Assembly: GCA_024516155.1 (NCBI GenBank)
Contig: JAJJXM010000009.1
Coordinates: forward strand, 1 to 64,000
Origin: Pyronema omphalodes
Taxonomy: Eukaryota > Ascomycota > Pezizomycetes > Pezizales > Pyronemataceae
Length of the DNA stretch: 64,000 nt
Direction of reading: 5' to 3'
Shown here piece by piece: positions 44,946 to 56,470 of the stretch (position 1 is the stretch's first letter; each line of letters opens with the position of its first letter). Both the position numbers and the translations under genes were made by a program. The notes beneath the pieces are model-generated. The model was given only the letters and a program-made list of their open reading frames with translations, was not told where the DNA came from and searched no databases.

Positions 44946-45749
44946 TTATATAGGCTTGATCTATATTGCGGTGCGTATTCGTTAGTCCACCTTCCTTTTC
45001 TATACACGCAGGTTTGCTTACCTTGAAGTGCAAAGCGATTAAGCTAAACACCAACGCCTTCAAATCCTGAACAAGGTAGTAGAAAACCCTCAATCCCTCA
45101 GGATCCGAAGACTCCTGAACATCAACCAAGGATCCTATCTTCGCCGTTTCGAAAGAGATATGTTCATTGCCCATACGAATCTCGAGCTCTTGACGTCCGT
45201 CTTTGTTCTTCTGCGGCCATTTGGCGTCGTCTTCCTTCATGATCTCGGATTCCTTGATGATGCGCTTGATCTCTTTGATCATTAGACCAGAGACACACAC
45301 TGCGGTGCTGGTTAGCTAGCTATTGCTTTAAGAAACCAGGTGCGAGGTGATAGGTGAGGTAAGGCGGGATGTAAAGAAGCCAAGGTAAGGTTCGCACGCG
45401 ATCAACGCGGGGTGGAAGCGGGGGACGCGACGAGTTTGTAAGAGGTTGGCGAACGCACTCTCTTTTCTAATCAACGAATCATTTCTGTAGTTTGAGTTAT
45501 TTGCGTATCTAGCCATAGCTGACTTTCCATCTGCGAGGACACGGAAATCGAACTCTATTCACAAAGGACCTTTAGTTAGCACTCTATGCCTGTTTAACCA
45601 TCTTGCAATCCTCCAACACCATGTAACTGCTCGTTTGGTGGAGAAAAGGAGGGGAAATATGCTAGAGAAGAAGTACCGAGAAACTCGTGTCCGAATCGTC
45701 CATTGTGCCCGGAGTAGTAGCGCACGTAAAATTGCTCGTTTTCTGACAT
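44946..45749 (-). CDS. mago: Exon junction complex protein Mago nashi
   Basis: Four exons (45749-45677, 45554-45459, 45299-45022, 44960-44946) with introns of 122, 159 and 61 nt give 153 residues, close to the length of animal and plant Mago. Nearly every segment is recognisable: [100 protein letters not shown], and the final IKPI. Mago with Y14 clamps eIF4A3 on spliced mRNA, so its presence implies a working exon junction complex in this fungus. The last exon is only 15 nt (IKPI plus stop), easily missed by gene predictors; without it the protein would end in an intron-derived tail. Confidence 0.95.
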
Positions 45750-45827
45750 CGTGATGGGTGACGCGATGCTGAGGTTGGAGGTGGGGACGTTAACGACGCC
45801 GCCGTTGCTACACAGCGAAGCTAGTGA

Positions 45828-46142
45828 CTATGCGCTTGTGGGACTAGGGTGTAGCGGCGCTATTGATGGGACCTCGAGGGAAGCGATGTCTACACATATA
45901 GGAAGTTTGATCTGAATTCCGAGAGCACTGATTAAAATTTCTGAATTGGAGCTTGATGATTTGGATGCTATAAATTTTTCTTGATATTCTATGGTTTGTT
46001 GTAAAGTTAAAGTACGTGTAATACACCGCAAACCCACCACAGCTAGCACCACAAAAATAGTTCCCGATATGAACATAATCACAAACATCATGACCGCAAC
46101 ATTGCCCTCATAGAGCAATGAAATTTGGGCTGTAAATACCAC
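45828..46142 (-). CDS. Possible small single-pass membrane protein, unrecognised
   Basis: A 104-codon frame starting 393 bp upstream of the Mago start. It has one strong hydrophobic segment (residues 16-38, AVMMFVIMFISGTIFVVLAV region), a short basic flank, and a Ser-rich then Pro-containing tail. No family is recognised and no splice structure is needed. The composition is compatible with a real membrane protein, but it may be chance. Confidence 0.25.
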   Translation of the reverse strand: MVFTAQISLLYEGNVAVMMFVIMFISGTIFVVLAVVGLRCITRTLTLQQTIEYQEKFIASKSSSSNSEILISALGIQIKLPICVDIASLEVPSIAPLHPSPTSA

Positions 46143-49100
46143 TTGGTTTGGAAATCACTCCTTCTCCTTGTCTTATCATCGCCATCCCTTACCATCCTTT
46201 GCCATCGTTATCAACACAACATCAGCAGCGATAACAATCAACTATGGATCCCCTTCTGATTCCCTCACTTATATCAGATCTTTCAGCTCACCCAATACCT
46301 CAATGAAAACCTTTAAACTATCTGGAGGCTCAATAATCATCGATAACGAACTGGCGTCATATTAGAATATTGCAGATGTCAACAACTATAGTTAATGCAT
46401 GGATATCATTTGTGCATGTATAATTTGATACATACTGGTGTGGTAATTTCATGGTTACTGTTACGCGGGCACATAATGACTATGGGTGGGATGAGATTTC
46501 TTGAAGATATCCAGTATCTAGGGTGTTATGAGATTCTGCAACCTCACCAGAACCCGAGCAATATTATAATCCACGTATGGGGATTCTGGCATCTGAGTCT
46601 CTGATAGTCCAGGTCTAGTTTTGCTGAAATTCATACATGAGTTTCTGGTTACCGTCACTGCCGCGTGTTTTCCATAGCTAGAACTAAAGACACTCTGGCA
46701 GAGTATGTAATGTATGATACGGAATTATTATCTACCAGATATCTTAGCATAGGTTTATGCATGATTTATGAATATGTGAGTTTCTTTAGATGTATTAGAA
46801 GGGTTGGCGTCGATACAATAATCGCTCTATCCCAACATTCGGGAATAACGGGGAGTGGGCACCTTGGGCTGTAAATTATGGGCTTCGTACTGTAGGGTTT
46901 TCTGAGCGTTGTTTTAATATCAGTATCTGGAATGTCCTTAATTTATTCTTTGGATTTTTTTGCCGCAGTAAGTATGTAGTCATAGTTGTCCCAGTTGTCT
47001 GTCGACCTCGCATTTCGCCAAATACTATCTACCTTGCTGAGGATTCCTCATAACTCGGGAGAAGCCCGGTCTTAGCGAGTCAAAGCCCGAACAGCACTGT
47101 TTTTGGTTTTCGTAAAGACAGGGCCCCGAGAGCAAGATCATTCAACACCCATATATATACTTACCGGATTCAAATCCTCTCAGGAATCAGCGGAAAAGTT
47201 CAGAATATCTATGAGTATTCCGACCACATCATGTAGACGCCAAGCCCGAATTGTCCTGCACGAAGTCCTGCAACAATACCCCTGGTCCAATACCCCCAGG
47301 GTTCCAAACCTGAGTCGCCCACCATGAATGGCTGTAAATCTGGGGACGCTAACCCAAGGTGAATTTGTGACATAGTACCAAGACGCTAAATACGTTTGTG
47401 TGAGATGGAGAGGAAGTATGCATCCTCTTCCATCTTCTGCCATGGTACGAATATGCTGCTTTGCTTGGTCTTAGTTGTGCATTGCATACGTCGAAAGTCT
47501 CTTCGCATTATAATTCCTGCATCAATATTCCGGCTTCAGCTTTTCCTGTCACAATATGCATACTGAGTTCTAAGTTATCTACCAGTAAACAACAAGCTTA
47601 TGGGCGGAATTGCACCAATTCCAACAGTTATCGGCTATGAAACTCGCTTCTACTAATGGGTTTACGGTAAGTTAAGCTCTGCCTCTGGTGGGTTATGACG
47701 GTTGAAAACTTGGCTGAAGCTTTGATGAGGAGTATATTCTAGCTATCGAACTCTTCGAGGTCGAAAACGAGGAGGATTGTGGTGGAGGAGTTGAACTAGA
47801 GGAGTACCTGGAGGAGGCACTGGAGGACGAAGCAGAGGAGGGAGAAAGCGGGCGAGACTTCCACGGATGCAGGAATAGTAAGTTGGTAGCCCTATGACAA
47901 GTCGTAACAATGTGGAGCTTTCAATTTACTAATATATTCACCAATATCTAGTCTTCAATTCGGTTGCAAATCTTCTTCACTAGCCATCAGTCGGTGGAAC
48001 CGGTTCTGGGTCGCTTCGATAATTTAATCCACTTGGATTTGCGGCGCTCTCTCGTCTTCTACCTAAAGAATACACCCAAATCAAGCACGAAGATACAGTC
48101 GACATTGAGCAAGCTTTTGGGTATCCTTAGACGAACTCATTATGTACTCCACCGGGAGCTTAAAGCCGACTTCGGCAGAACTTCGGATCCCCCGAATACA
48201 TCAAACCATTGACACGTTCAAGAGTTTCATCACTCTTCTCCTTCTTAAGCCGACATCGGCGGACTAGGAATAGGAACGGTGACACTACTAGATACCGATT
48301 CTTGTTTTGGCCTCGGGTCCCGACCTTGATGAAACTTGATCCAACCATGGGCATATAAAGATGTTTGGAAACCCCACCTGGTCTTGAGTGATGGCAGTGA
48401 TCAAGTAGTCGGACGAAAAAAAAACCCCAGATACAGAACGCCTTATCTAATCTGAAAGAGGAGAGATAAAAGGGCGTTTTAACACCAGCTTTTGGCTCCT
48501 GTGTGTTTCATCAAGATGGGAACTGAGGGGTGAAAAGACTTTCTAGGACTAAAACAAATGAACGACTTCGTCTTTCCGCACTGCCCGACCCATCAAATTC
48601 AATCAACAACTTCGGTTTCCAGTTCTTTCTGTGCAAGCAAACAACCCCAGAGACTGTTTTCTTTTCTTTGGCTTTTTGATTCCTTAGGTTTGGAATCGTG
48701 GCAACAGGAAGGATGTTATCGAGGAGGAAGTCAACTTCGATAACCGCCTTCGTTTCAAGTCATTGCCCTTTTGCCGTTCGTTCTTTCTAGTACGATCAAC
48801 AAATTTGATTCCCCAAGAACGTGTTAAGAGCACTTGCAAGCAATGATTTGGTTCCCAAAAACACTCTGAGAGCGCAGGGAAGCAACATCAACGGCTGTTT
48901 CCTGTTTCTTCTCTCACTTTCTGCTCGTAACGATGGGAGATTGAGAATGGTGAGACTTACCAGGAAGAAACCAACGATGAAAGTCTTCCCTTCCATCTTT
49001 TCCATGCAATTCGTTTATCAAATTCCAACGTGGAACTTGTCCTAGAACCAGAGCTTCAAGCCACGTGGCTTGCCTCCTCGTTTGGCCTTATCTACAGCTC

Positions 49101-50199
49101 CGGTCGTACCACGAAATGAATGTTTCTGTCGCAAATCCACTTGGATTCTTTGGATCAAACCATAATTGAAATAAGCAATAACGAGAATGAGTTCGAAGAC
49201 AAAGCCAGCATGAGTTTCGACAAAAGTCCCAATTTCGTCTGGCATAACTATCACTCCACTGCAGCCTGTGTTCCCCTAAAGAAGAAACCGGAAAAAATGG
49301 TGTCGATGAAAAAGCAGATTCCGCTATTTACTTGTTCCCTTGTTTCTTGTTGCAGGCATAAGCAGCTTCATTCTCATTTTCTGCTGGATACGACAGAGCT
49401 CGAGACTATTTATGTAATGGCGTACGTAAAACAAAACGTGAGGTACGGAAGATGATGAGAGGCATGGAATTGTACAATAAACAAACATCTAACTGCTTCT
49501 ATTTGTATTTAAAAAAAACAAAATCAGTTGTCTGTAGCTGTACAATGTTATGATTTAGTTTTAGCTTGATCTGCTCCCCGCATTTATGTGTCACTTCCAT
49601 GTCCTCCTCCACCATAGTCCTCCAACTCTCCGATCGCTAATTTGAAAGCTTCCAAATGTTTACTGCACTCCATAAGGAAGATTACGAGTATTGTATCATG
49701 TATAAAATTTTGTAGTATTCCATAGATATAAAGAAGCAAGCCAAAAACTTCTTCCTATTACAATCTGCTTGAAGTGTATATATTCTGTGTCTTCTCTAAA
49801 ATATTTCTTGCTGAATAACCGGTCCAAGATTTACGGTGCCGTTCAGTAAACTGTCCTTGCTTATCATAACCGCAGGTAGTTCTGACCCATGAAATTTTCA
49901 TCGATGCACAATCTTGCCTACTTCATGGCTACCTTTCCCCCGCTGAAAAATCAACAGAGGGACAAGCAACTTTGTCCCTTGACTACTGCTTTTCGCTCTC
50001 TTTTCTACTGTTCACTCGCCCACACTGTGTCATCTACATCACACCAGTGATCATCATCACCGAAGCCATCAGCAATCCAACCATGGATCACACATTTTCT
50101 GTCTCAATTATCAAAAGCAGCACGTACGTCTAGTAAGGTCGACTATTCCCGTTAAGCCTCTGTTTCCCAACAACATTCGGCCGTGTTTTTCGGTCCTCT

Positions 50200-51670
50200 A
50201 AACCGCGGTCCCTCAGAGAATCGACAGTCTGTTCGGTACTGGAAGTGCCATCAATACACTGCTATAACTGGGGCAGCTACGGATAACAACATACCATGGA
50301 CAGCACCAAGAGCTTCTGGCCCGCAGAAACCGAAACCATTTGACTCTGCACGAGAATAAGAATTCGGAAACTCCCCTTCTGAGCAAGATTCTCTCCCTGA
50401 TGAGGACTGCCGGAAGCACATCCAAAACTCGATGTCTGCCGCCGATATATCCTCAACACCAGCAGTGTGGGTCTCTGTCAACTTTGACTGGTAGACAAAC
50501 ACAATCAACTTTGATGAATCCCCGTGTGAGTATTAGTAGGATACCCAAACTGCGTGCGTTGTGTCGGTAAGCATTCCATCCTAAGAATCCGAGTTGCGAA
50601 CAGCAAACACAGATTTCTGTAGCTGAAGTCATTATCTAACATATCAATCAGTCTAAAGTCAAACCGCCGGCCAAGAACAGCAGAGAGAGAAGAGACGCAG
50701 ATATAATCTCTCTAGTTCTCAGCAACGAGGATCAGCACATACCGCCTGCTTGACTCTGAACACGAAGAACGTTGCAGCCTTCCAATGTAAGATCATCCCA
50801 TCTATTCCCCTCATTTTACTAATCTTGACAATGCTGACAATAAGAAGGCCGTGTGGTTGTTAAAAGTCAGAACAGAACAAGTTCCAGCATCATTTCTCCA
50901 ACGACAACGTACTACAGTCCATGGCAGATTCACTTGCCTGCTGGAAGATGCAGCACTTACATGACTGGAAGGTTCTTTCGTGGGTCTTCGTGGTTGATAG
51001 CTGCCTAGGAATTCGGGGAAACCGCAGCACTTACAGGACTGGCAGATTCGTTCGTGGGTCTTCGTGGTTGATAGCTATCCAAAATTCTGGGGAAAACGCA
51101 GCACCTACATGACTGGCAGATTCTTTCGTGGGTCTTCATAGTTAATACCTACCTAGGAATCTGAGTTTCGGATGAAGAAAAGAAGCCAGAATTGCGGTTT
51201 GCGGTTTGAGTAAGTTTTCTCAACCGGTCTTGAGTCACTGTTTTTAACGATACCATCCTCACAATCTAACAGATTTTGTCTTCTCCTCTTACCCACCTTG
51301 AGAAGGACCGATTGTCTGCAGTTTGTTATATCCGAACGGTAACCAAGGAAACAACAACACCAAGCCCAGACCACGGTAAGCTAAAACATCTCTCAGTCTC
51401 TAGTGCTTTCAATGACTGGTACCTTACGGATCGTGACACAATTCCAACATCTCCTAGTATTGTGGCTTCTGTTATACACATTTGAAGAAGAACTGACGTT
51501 CCAACCTCACCCTATCGGTCTACATCTGTACTTCAAATCCAATCTTGGACTACTATCCACCCGTGGAACTTCTAGAAGTAGCCTTGCCGGTATTCAGCAT
51601 CTACATCCAAAACCCACAAAGGTAACAAGAACACAACTCCGTAGTATTCACAACCAGTAAGTTTCCTTAT
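50200..51670 (+). pseudogene. Gene-like dispersed repeat, diverged copy 3
   Basis: Two blocks resemble copies 1 and 2 in the same order and orientation. At 50438-50495 GCCGCCGATATATCCTCAAC continues to a counterpart of the TTTCAACATTGAATG segment, translating as YPQHQQCGSLSTL against YPQHQHCGFLTTL in copy 2. At about 51525-51610 a CTTCAAATCCAATCTTGGAC segment resembles the TTTAAACCAACCCTTGG segment and leads to GIQHLHPK against GIQHHKVC. The part between is replaced by other sequence, including the 74-bp tandem repeat. The frames are interrupted. The similarity was judged by eye and the outer limits are uncertain. Confidence 0.35.
50952..51165 (+). repeat. 74-bp tandem repeat, about 2.9 copies
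   Basis: Units start at 50952, 51026 and 51100, each with AGCACYTACA, then GACTGG, TTCGTGGGTCTTC and GGAAAMCGC near the end. The period of 74 is not a multiple of three, so the array is not a coding repeat. It lies inside repeat-family copy 3. Confidence 0.9.
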
Positions 51671-52914
51671 CCTCCATTTATAACAATTCCGGTGATAGCT
51701 AACTAATTAAGATAGTAATAATAACAGCAGCATGATACCTAGCCAGACGCTTCCGATAGGTTGTCCGCACGAAAATAACTACAGCAATATCGATGCGTGG
51801 AGACATGGATGTGCTGAGGATGTGGATGGGTCATGGGTCACGATAGGATTCCGGTGGTTTCTTTGTCTTTGATCTGTTTTGTAGTTACAATGTAGGCATA
51901 ATTGAAGATGGACTGATTTTTCGTGGCTTTGATAATGGATTGTGTGAGCCCCATTGTTGCTTTTTCTATCAAAAACAGTAGAGGTTTGGTTGTACTTGTG
52001 AACGGTGTCAGAAGATAATGTAGGAGTATAGCAGTCTGGGTTTGGGAAAACTGCAGAAAGTTTGAGATATGGGGTGATGTGGAATGACTATGGTATGATG
52101 GCACTTGAAAGAGGTCGAGCGTAGGACAGCTTGATGCAATGCCGTTCAATGCAGAATTAATAAAGCCTATAATTAACGAAACAATTCCTTGTTCTTTATT
52201 CAAAAATCAGCTTGTTTGTTTGTGCACCCAGCTAAGTGGTTCTGGACGGTGTCTATGTATGAATCAATCTTGTTTATGTATAGATTTTAATTGAATTGTA
52301 CTACCACGTCCCTAAACCGGGGCTGGTACACGACTTACAATCCGCGTTTGTGGATCCTAAATTTTTGTTCTTTTGTTTCTTATTTTTAACCCCATTGATT
52401 TCACGGTTATGAAATGGAGTTATGTCATGTTAATTATGAAGAAGGGTATTCTCAAATAGTCACTAGAAGTATTGTGATTGTACTGTTGTATGAATTCACA
52501 GACGCTGCTGCTTTCTCCGCGGCAAAGTAGGTGTGAACAAAATAGCTGCTCGAATGCATTGTCACAGGTGTGTATCGTCACTGTTGCTTTCCAAAGCAAT
52601 TATGGTACCAAAAAGAGAGACTATCAATGTTGGTGTAGATTATCACATCAAATTTTGGACAATCAGCAAAAGAATGGAAGGCTCAGAGAGCCGCGAGAAG
52701 AAATGTGTAGACAGAATGAAAGCCACAACGTTTCAAATCCTATTAATCCATGCATATCTTTACTCTGGTATCGTATTTGTAAACTAAAATTCAAACAAAA
52801 AAACGCCAAAAACACCTAACTAGTCATTAAATACATCCCCTTTCCCATTCCCTTACACCTCCCTATCCTCCCAATTCCTTTTCCTTCCCTCATCCTTTCA
52901 TCTCCCCAAAACCC

Positions 52915-53738
52915 CTACTCCTTCTCCCACGGTTTCTTTCTCCTCTGCACCCCCGGATTCTCCGGCTCATCCAAAACCGTATCCGGAATCTCCTTGATCC
53001 CCGGAATCGGTTTCCCCAGAGTAATCAACTCCACCATCTCCGCAAAACTCTTGGGATACGGGGCATCCCCATCCTCCGCCGCTCCTGGTGCCACCGCCAT
53101 AGGGGGCACCTGCATTGGTGCAGGCGTAGGCGCCGGAGATGACGGCATCACCGGTGTCGGGTTTGGAGTCGGGGAAATAGCGGTCGCCGTCATAGCTGGG
53201 GTACCTGCGGCAGCAGTAGGAATTCCAGTAGCAGCACCCTCATCCGTAGCACCCAAAGCGCTCTCAGCGGGGATAGCAGCAGTGCCATCGATAACGGAAG
53301 CCGGTAGTGCAGCGGGTACAGAAGGTTGGGAAAGGATGTTGCTGGCGTCAACTCCACTGATGGCGGCTGGAGTCGGGGTGGGTGTAAGAGCTGGGGAGGA
53401 TTCGAGCCATTCTGTGTAGGCCATGTCGTTAACGGCGATGCCGGTTTTCTTCTGGAAGTAGAAGCATTTTGCGCGGTTGGTTAATTCTTCGTGGGTGCTG
53501 GGCGGTGAGTTGGAGAGAATGCTGCGGAGGCCGGACTATGGGTTATGTATGTCAATTATCGGAATGGATATCAAGCAGCCCAGCCAGTAGCTATGAGATA
53601 GCTATGGTCGATCACCAAATCTGATGGTAGCAGTATAATGCGGCAATGGGGAGTGATGAAACGCACCTGGAATTCCAGATTACTAGCCCAGGGGTAATCA
53701 CGAATCTTGACGAAACTTTGAAATTCGGTAGAAGTCAT
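52915..53738 (-). CDS. KPWE-motif protein, Pex39-like peroxisomal PTS2 import factor
   Basis: Two exons (53738-53667 and 53535-52915) with a 131-nt intron give 230 residues. The N-terminal segment contains IRDYPWASNLEFQ (12-24), then LTNRAKCFYFQKKTGIAV across from a short conserved helix region. A long Ala/Pro/Thr-rich linker follows. The C terminus is conserved in style: YPKSFAEMVELITLGKPIPG, then IKEIPDTVL, and it closes with RRKKPWEKE, KPWE at 225-228. A short basic segment with KPWE after an IPGI-type motif is the mark of Pex39 (yeast Yjr012c, human C6ORF226), recently described as a Pex7 partner in import of PTS2 cargo. I assign it by this motif only; many databases would call it uncharacterised. 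An upstream in-frame Met at 53765 (MANPFGIIT) would add nine residues. Confidence 0.65.
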
Positions 53739-54241
53739 TGTGATGATGCCAAATGGATTGGCCAAAGCGGTGATAGCGAGTGGTGACGTTGGCGGGGAAG
53801 GTTCGATGGAAGGTTCGGAAGCTACCTTGGTGGGGTGGGTTCACTAATATAGCTTTCATACCGAGGCAGCAGAACTTGTCACTCGAGGATAAGCACGTGT
53901 GGAATCTTGGTTTCATCCTGATTTCTTGAGATGATGAACATGGAGTTCGCCGATTCGGTTTTCATTTGGGCCATTTTTCGGGCTGATCGGGAGATCACAA
54001 TTTTCATGCTTGGGACGAGCTTCACTTTGAGCGAATCAATAAAAATGCGGGGGAGCCTTTAATCCAGCTTCGTTTACTCTGAGACATATCCCACAGAAAA
54101 ACCTGTATGCAAAAAAACGAAACTTTTAAGGTTAAAGAAAGAAGAAAACTAATCCATAGCTCCATGCACATAGTTTCCCAGAAACGGCAGATACCCTCCC
54201 TACAAGACACAGAGAAAGAAGACGAAAAAGATTCAAGAAAT
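53739..54241. other. Intergenic spacer upstream of the KPWE gene
   Basis: About 500 bp between the KPWE gene start and the eIF2-alpha stop, with both genes on the minus strand, so it holds the promoter of the former and the 3' UTR of the latter. No specific element is claimed. Confidence 0.5.
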
Positions 54242-55363
54242 TTAGTCCTCCTCATCGCTGACACTGTCATCCTCGTCTCCTGAAATCTCCTGGTTCTCCT
54301 TCTCCTTCTTGTCCATAAGCGCCTGGAGCTCAGCGTCGTCTGATTCGGTAACGGCCTTGGGTGCCATCTTGACGGTGCAGGCTCCTCCGGCAGCAAGGAT
54401 GGATGCCTCGATCTCCTTGATAGCCTCCTCCAAAACCTGGATACCAGTGTTTTTGTCGAGACATTGCGAAGTAAGGACGTAAAGCGGCGGCGAGACGAGC
54501 TTGACCTTGACGGGGGTGTCGGGGGTGTTCTTGGCCTCAGCCTTGCGGAGCGCCTCCTTGACGGCATCGATTCCCTCGTATCCGAAGCAAGTAACCTCGA
54601 CGTCGGCACGGACTTTGGTAGGCTGGGGAGTGAGACGCTTGGAGATGTAGGTGGTGAGCTCCTGCTTGACAACGTCGGAGGGAAACTCGATTCCGTCCCA
54701 GACATCGGCGTTGCTGATGCGTGTCAGAAAGGACCTCAAAGGACATTCAGTGCGAGAGTCTTACGTGATGGAGTACTTGAACGCATCGACGGCGTGTCCG
54801 TACTTCTTCTGCAAAGGCCATCCGATAGTCTCATAGAGGGTCTCGATGGGCTCCTTGCACTTCTCGGCAACGTGTCTAAGAATGGAATGTACCATCTTGC
54901 TCTTGTTGAATCTCTCCTCGCACTTGACGACATCCTCGGGGGAAACACGACGCTTGGAAAGATCAATGTAACCTTGGAATTTGTTGTCAGAAATTTCTGT
55001 GTAGTTGTTGAATGGCGATAGTCATACCCTTCTCCTTGTCCACACGAAGCACAACGACAACCTCGTTACGTCCCACTCGGATAAGCTTCTGGATAGATCT
55101 GATACGTCTTCTGGAGAGCTCGGAAAGCAAAATCATTCCGTCGATGTTGTCGTACTCAAGTAGCTTAACGTAGGCTCCCATCTCGGCGATCTATTGTGCA
55201 GTTGTGTCTTAGTATCGATGAGCCATACATGTTCGTGAAGCATTTGGAGGTCTTGTGCTGCGCCCGAACTCAAAAAGGTGTGTACCTGCTTAACGTTGAC
55301 CATAACATAGCTGTCGACTTCGGGGTACTTTTCGGGGTAGTACCGGCAGTTGGTGAGAGACAT
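54242..55363 (-). CDS. SUI2: Translation initiation factor eIF2 subunit alpha
   Basis: Four exons (55363-55286, 55190-55028, 54972-54765, 54713-54242) with introns of 95, 55 and 51 nt give 306 residues, the family length. The S1-like RNA-binding domain starts with [19 protein letters not shown] and includes [20 protein letters not shown]. The regulated serine is in [12 protein letters not shown]: Ser52 of the precursor, Ser51 in the usual numbering, the target of Gcn2-type kinases in amino-acid starvation. The helical and alpha-beta domains follow ([40 protein letters not shown]). The C terminus is acidic ([13 protein letters not shown]). It forms eIF2 with the gamma subunit encoded at 42.7-44.4 kb. 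Confidence 0.96.
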
Positions 55364-56470
55364 GATGGGTGGTAGGTAGAGTGGTGAGGCGGGGGAGGTT
55401 TAGTTATTTAGTCGAATCGACAGGTGATGCTCAGGTAGTTGTTTAACTAAGTTGGGACGTTTCGAAATATCCTCAGCGTGCTGTCGGTAACACGATGCGT
55501 GGGGCGGATATGTCAGGGCGGGTGTTGGATGGAGATGGGTCGGTGAGTAGAGGGGGGGGGGGGGTAAGTTAGTAGTTGGCGAGAAGTGTTGCTGAATGTG
55601 GGGTGGTGGGCGTTGCTGTGCGGCTGATCCTAGTTTTTTTTTGAGGTTGGCCTCGTTTTTAGAGCCTCATTTTCGGCTGCGACTGCTAATATTGTTCATG
55701 ACGTTCTTTTTTGACGCAATACACGCCGATTGGCGCCTTTAAAATCGATTACGCGAATTATTCATGCCGAATTAGTATGTCTGTGTGACCATCTTTTGAT
55801 AGTTTTTCCTATCTTAAAACACTCTGTTTCCTGGTTATAATTTTGTAATAACAGTTTTAATCGTTTTGAATACACAGGAGTATTGATTTTTCCAACCCTG
55901 TATCTGAAAATAGAAAACTTGAACACTGGAATAGTTTATCATCATCGACGAAGTGTTCGAATTATTGTAGGATTAGTTGTAGGATATCGCAATCATAATC
56001 GTGGACGGCCAAGTGGGCTAGTGGGCAAACAATGAAAGGATGGCCTGGGTTTGGTAACAAAGATAGGTATGTATTGAACAAACAAGGAGTTGATGGGTAG
56101 CACGTATGAGTAGTTAAAACATGGGCTTGAGGTGTAACAATTTCTCATTCTCGCCTGTTAACTTGGTCGTGATTCACCAGACACCACATCTGATTCGCTT
56201 AAGAAAGCTTGGGTGCATGGCATGATTAAAAAAAAGAAAAAAGAAACAGGTAAATTTGTGTTCTAAAAACCATCAAAAACGAATAGCAATATTCAATCGA
56301 GATAGTTATCTTTTGTCTAATTCACTAAACTCAATCATAAGAACGCACTAAAAACCCATCATAATCATCGACCGAATCATAAATTTTTGACACCGTCCCG
56401 CCTATACACGAAAAACCAAGAACCCTAAACAAAAAAACAAGAGGATATTCAAACGATAGTCCTCAGACAT
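55364..56470. other. Intergenic spacer eIF2-alpha promoter / eIF3a 3' end
   Basis: 1.1 kb with a G run of about 13 near 55552-55564, about 190 bp upstream of the eIF2-alpha start, and otherwise AT-rich DNA. No coding frame of note. Confidence 0.5.

Larger units (their letters stand above)
46143..52914. other. Gene-poor region with repeat-family remnant
   Basis: Nearly 7 kb without a gene I can support. It holds a diverged third copy of the left-end repeat family (50.2-51.7 kb), a 74-bp tandem repeat (50952-51165) and scattered short frames. An acidic exon-like stretch at about 47743-47900 (Glu/Gly-rich) has good splice borders on both sides, but no start codon in frame could be joined to it. 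Confidence 0.5.

Noticed and set aside
47090..47200. T-loop-like GATTCAAATCC that could mark a tRNA
   Set aside because: No matching D-arm, anticodon stem or acceptor pairing around it. Other TTCAA/TTCGA matches in the window fail in the same way.
47743..47900. Acidic exon-like stretch with GT-AG borders
   Set aside because: No upstream exon with a start codon joins in the right phase. Kept only as a note in the region entry.
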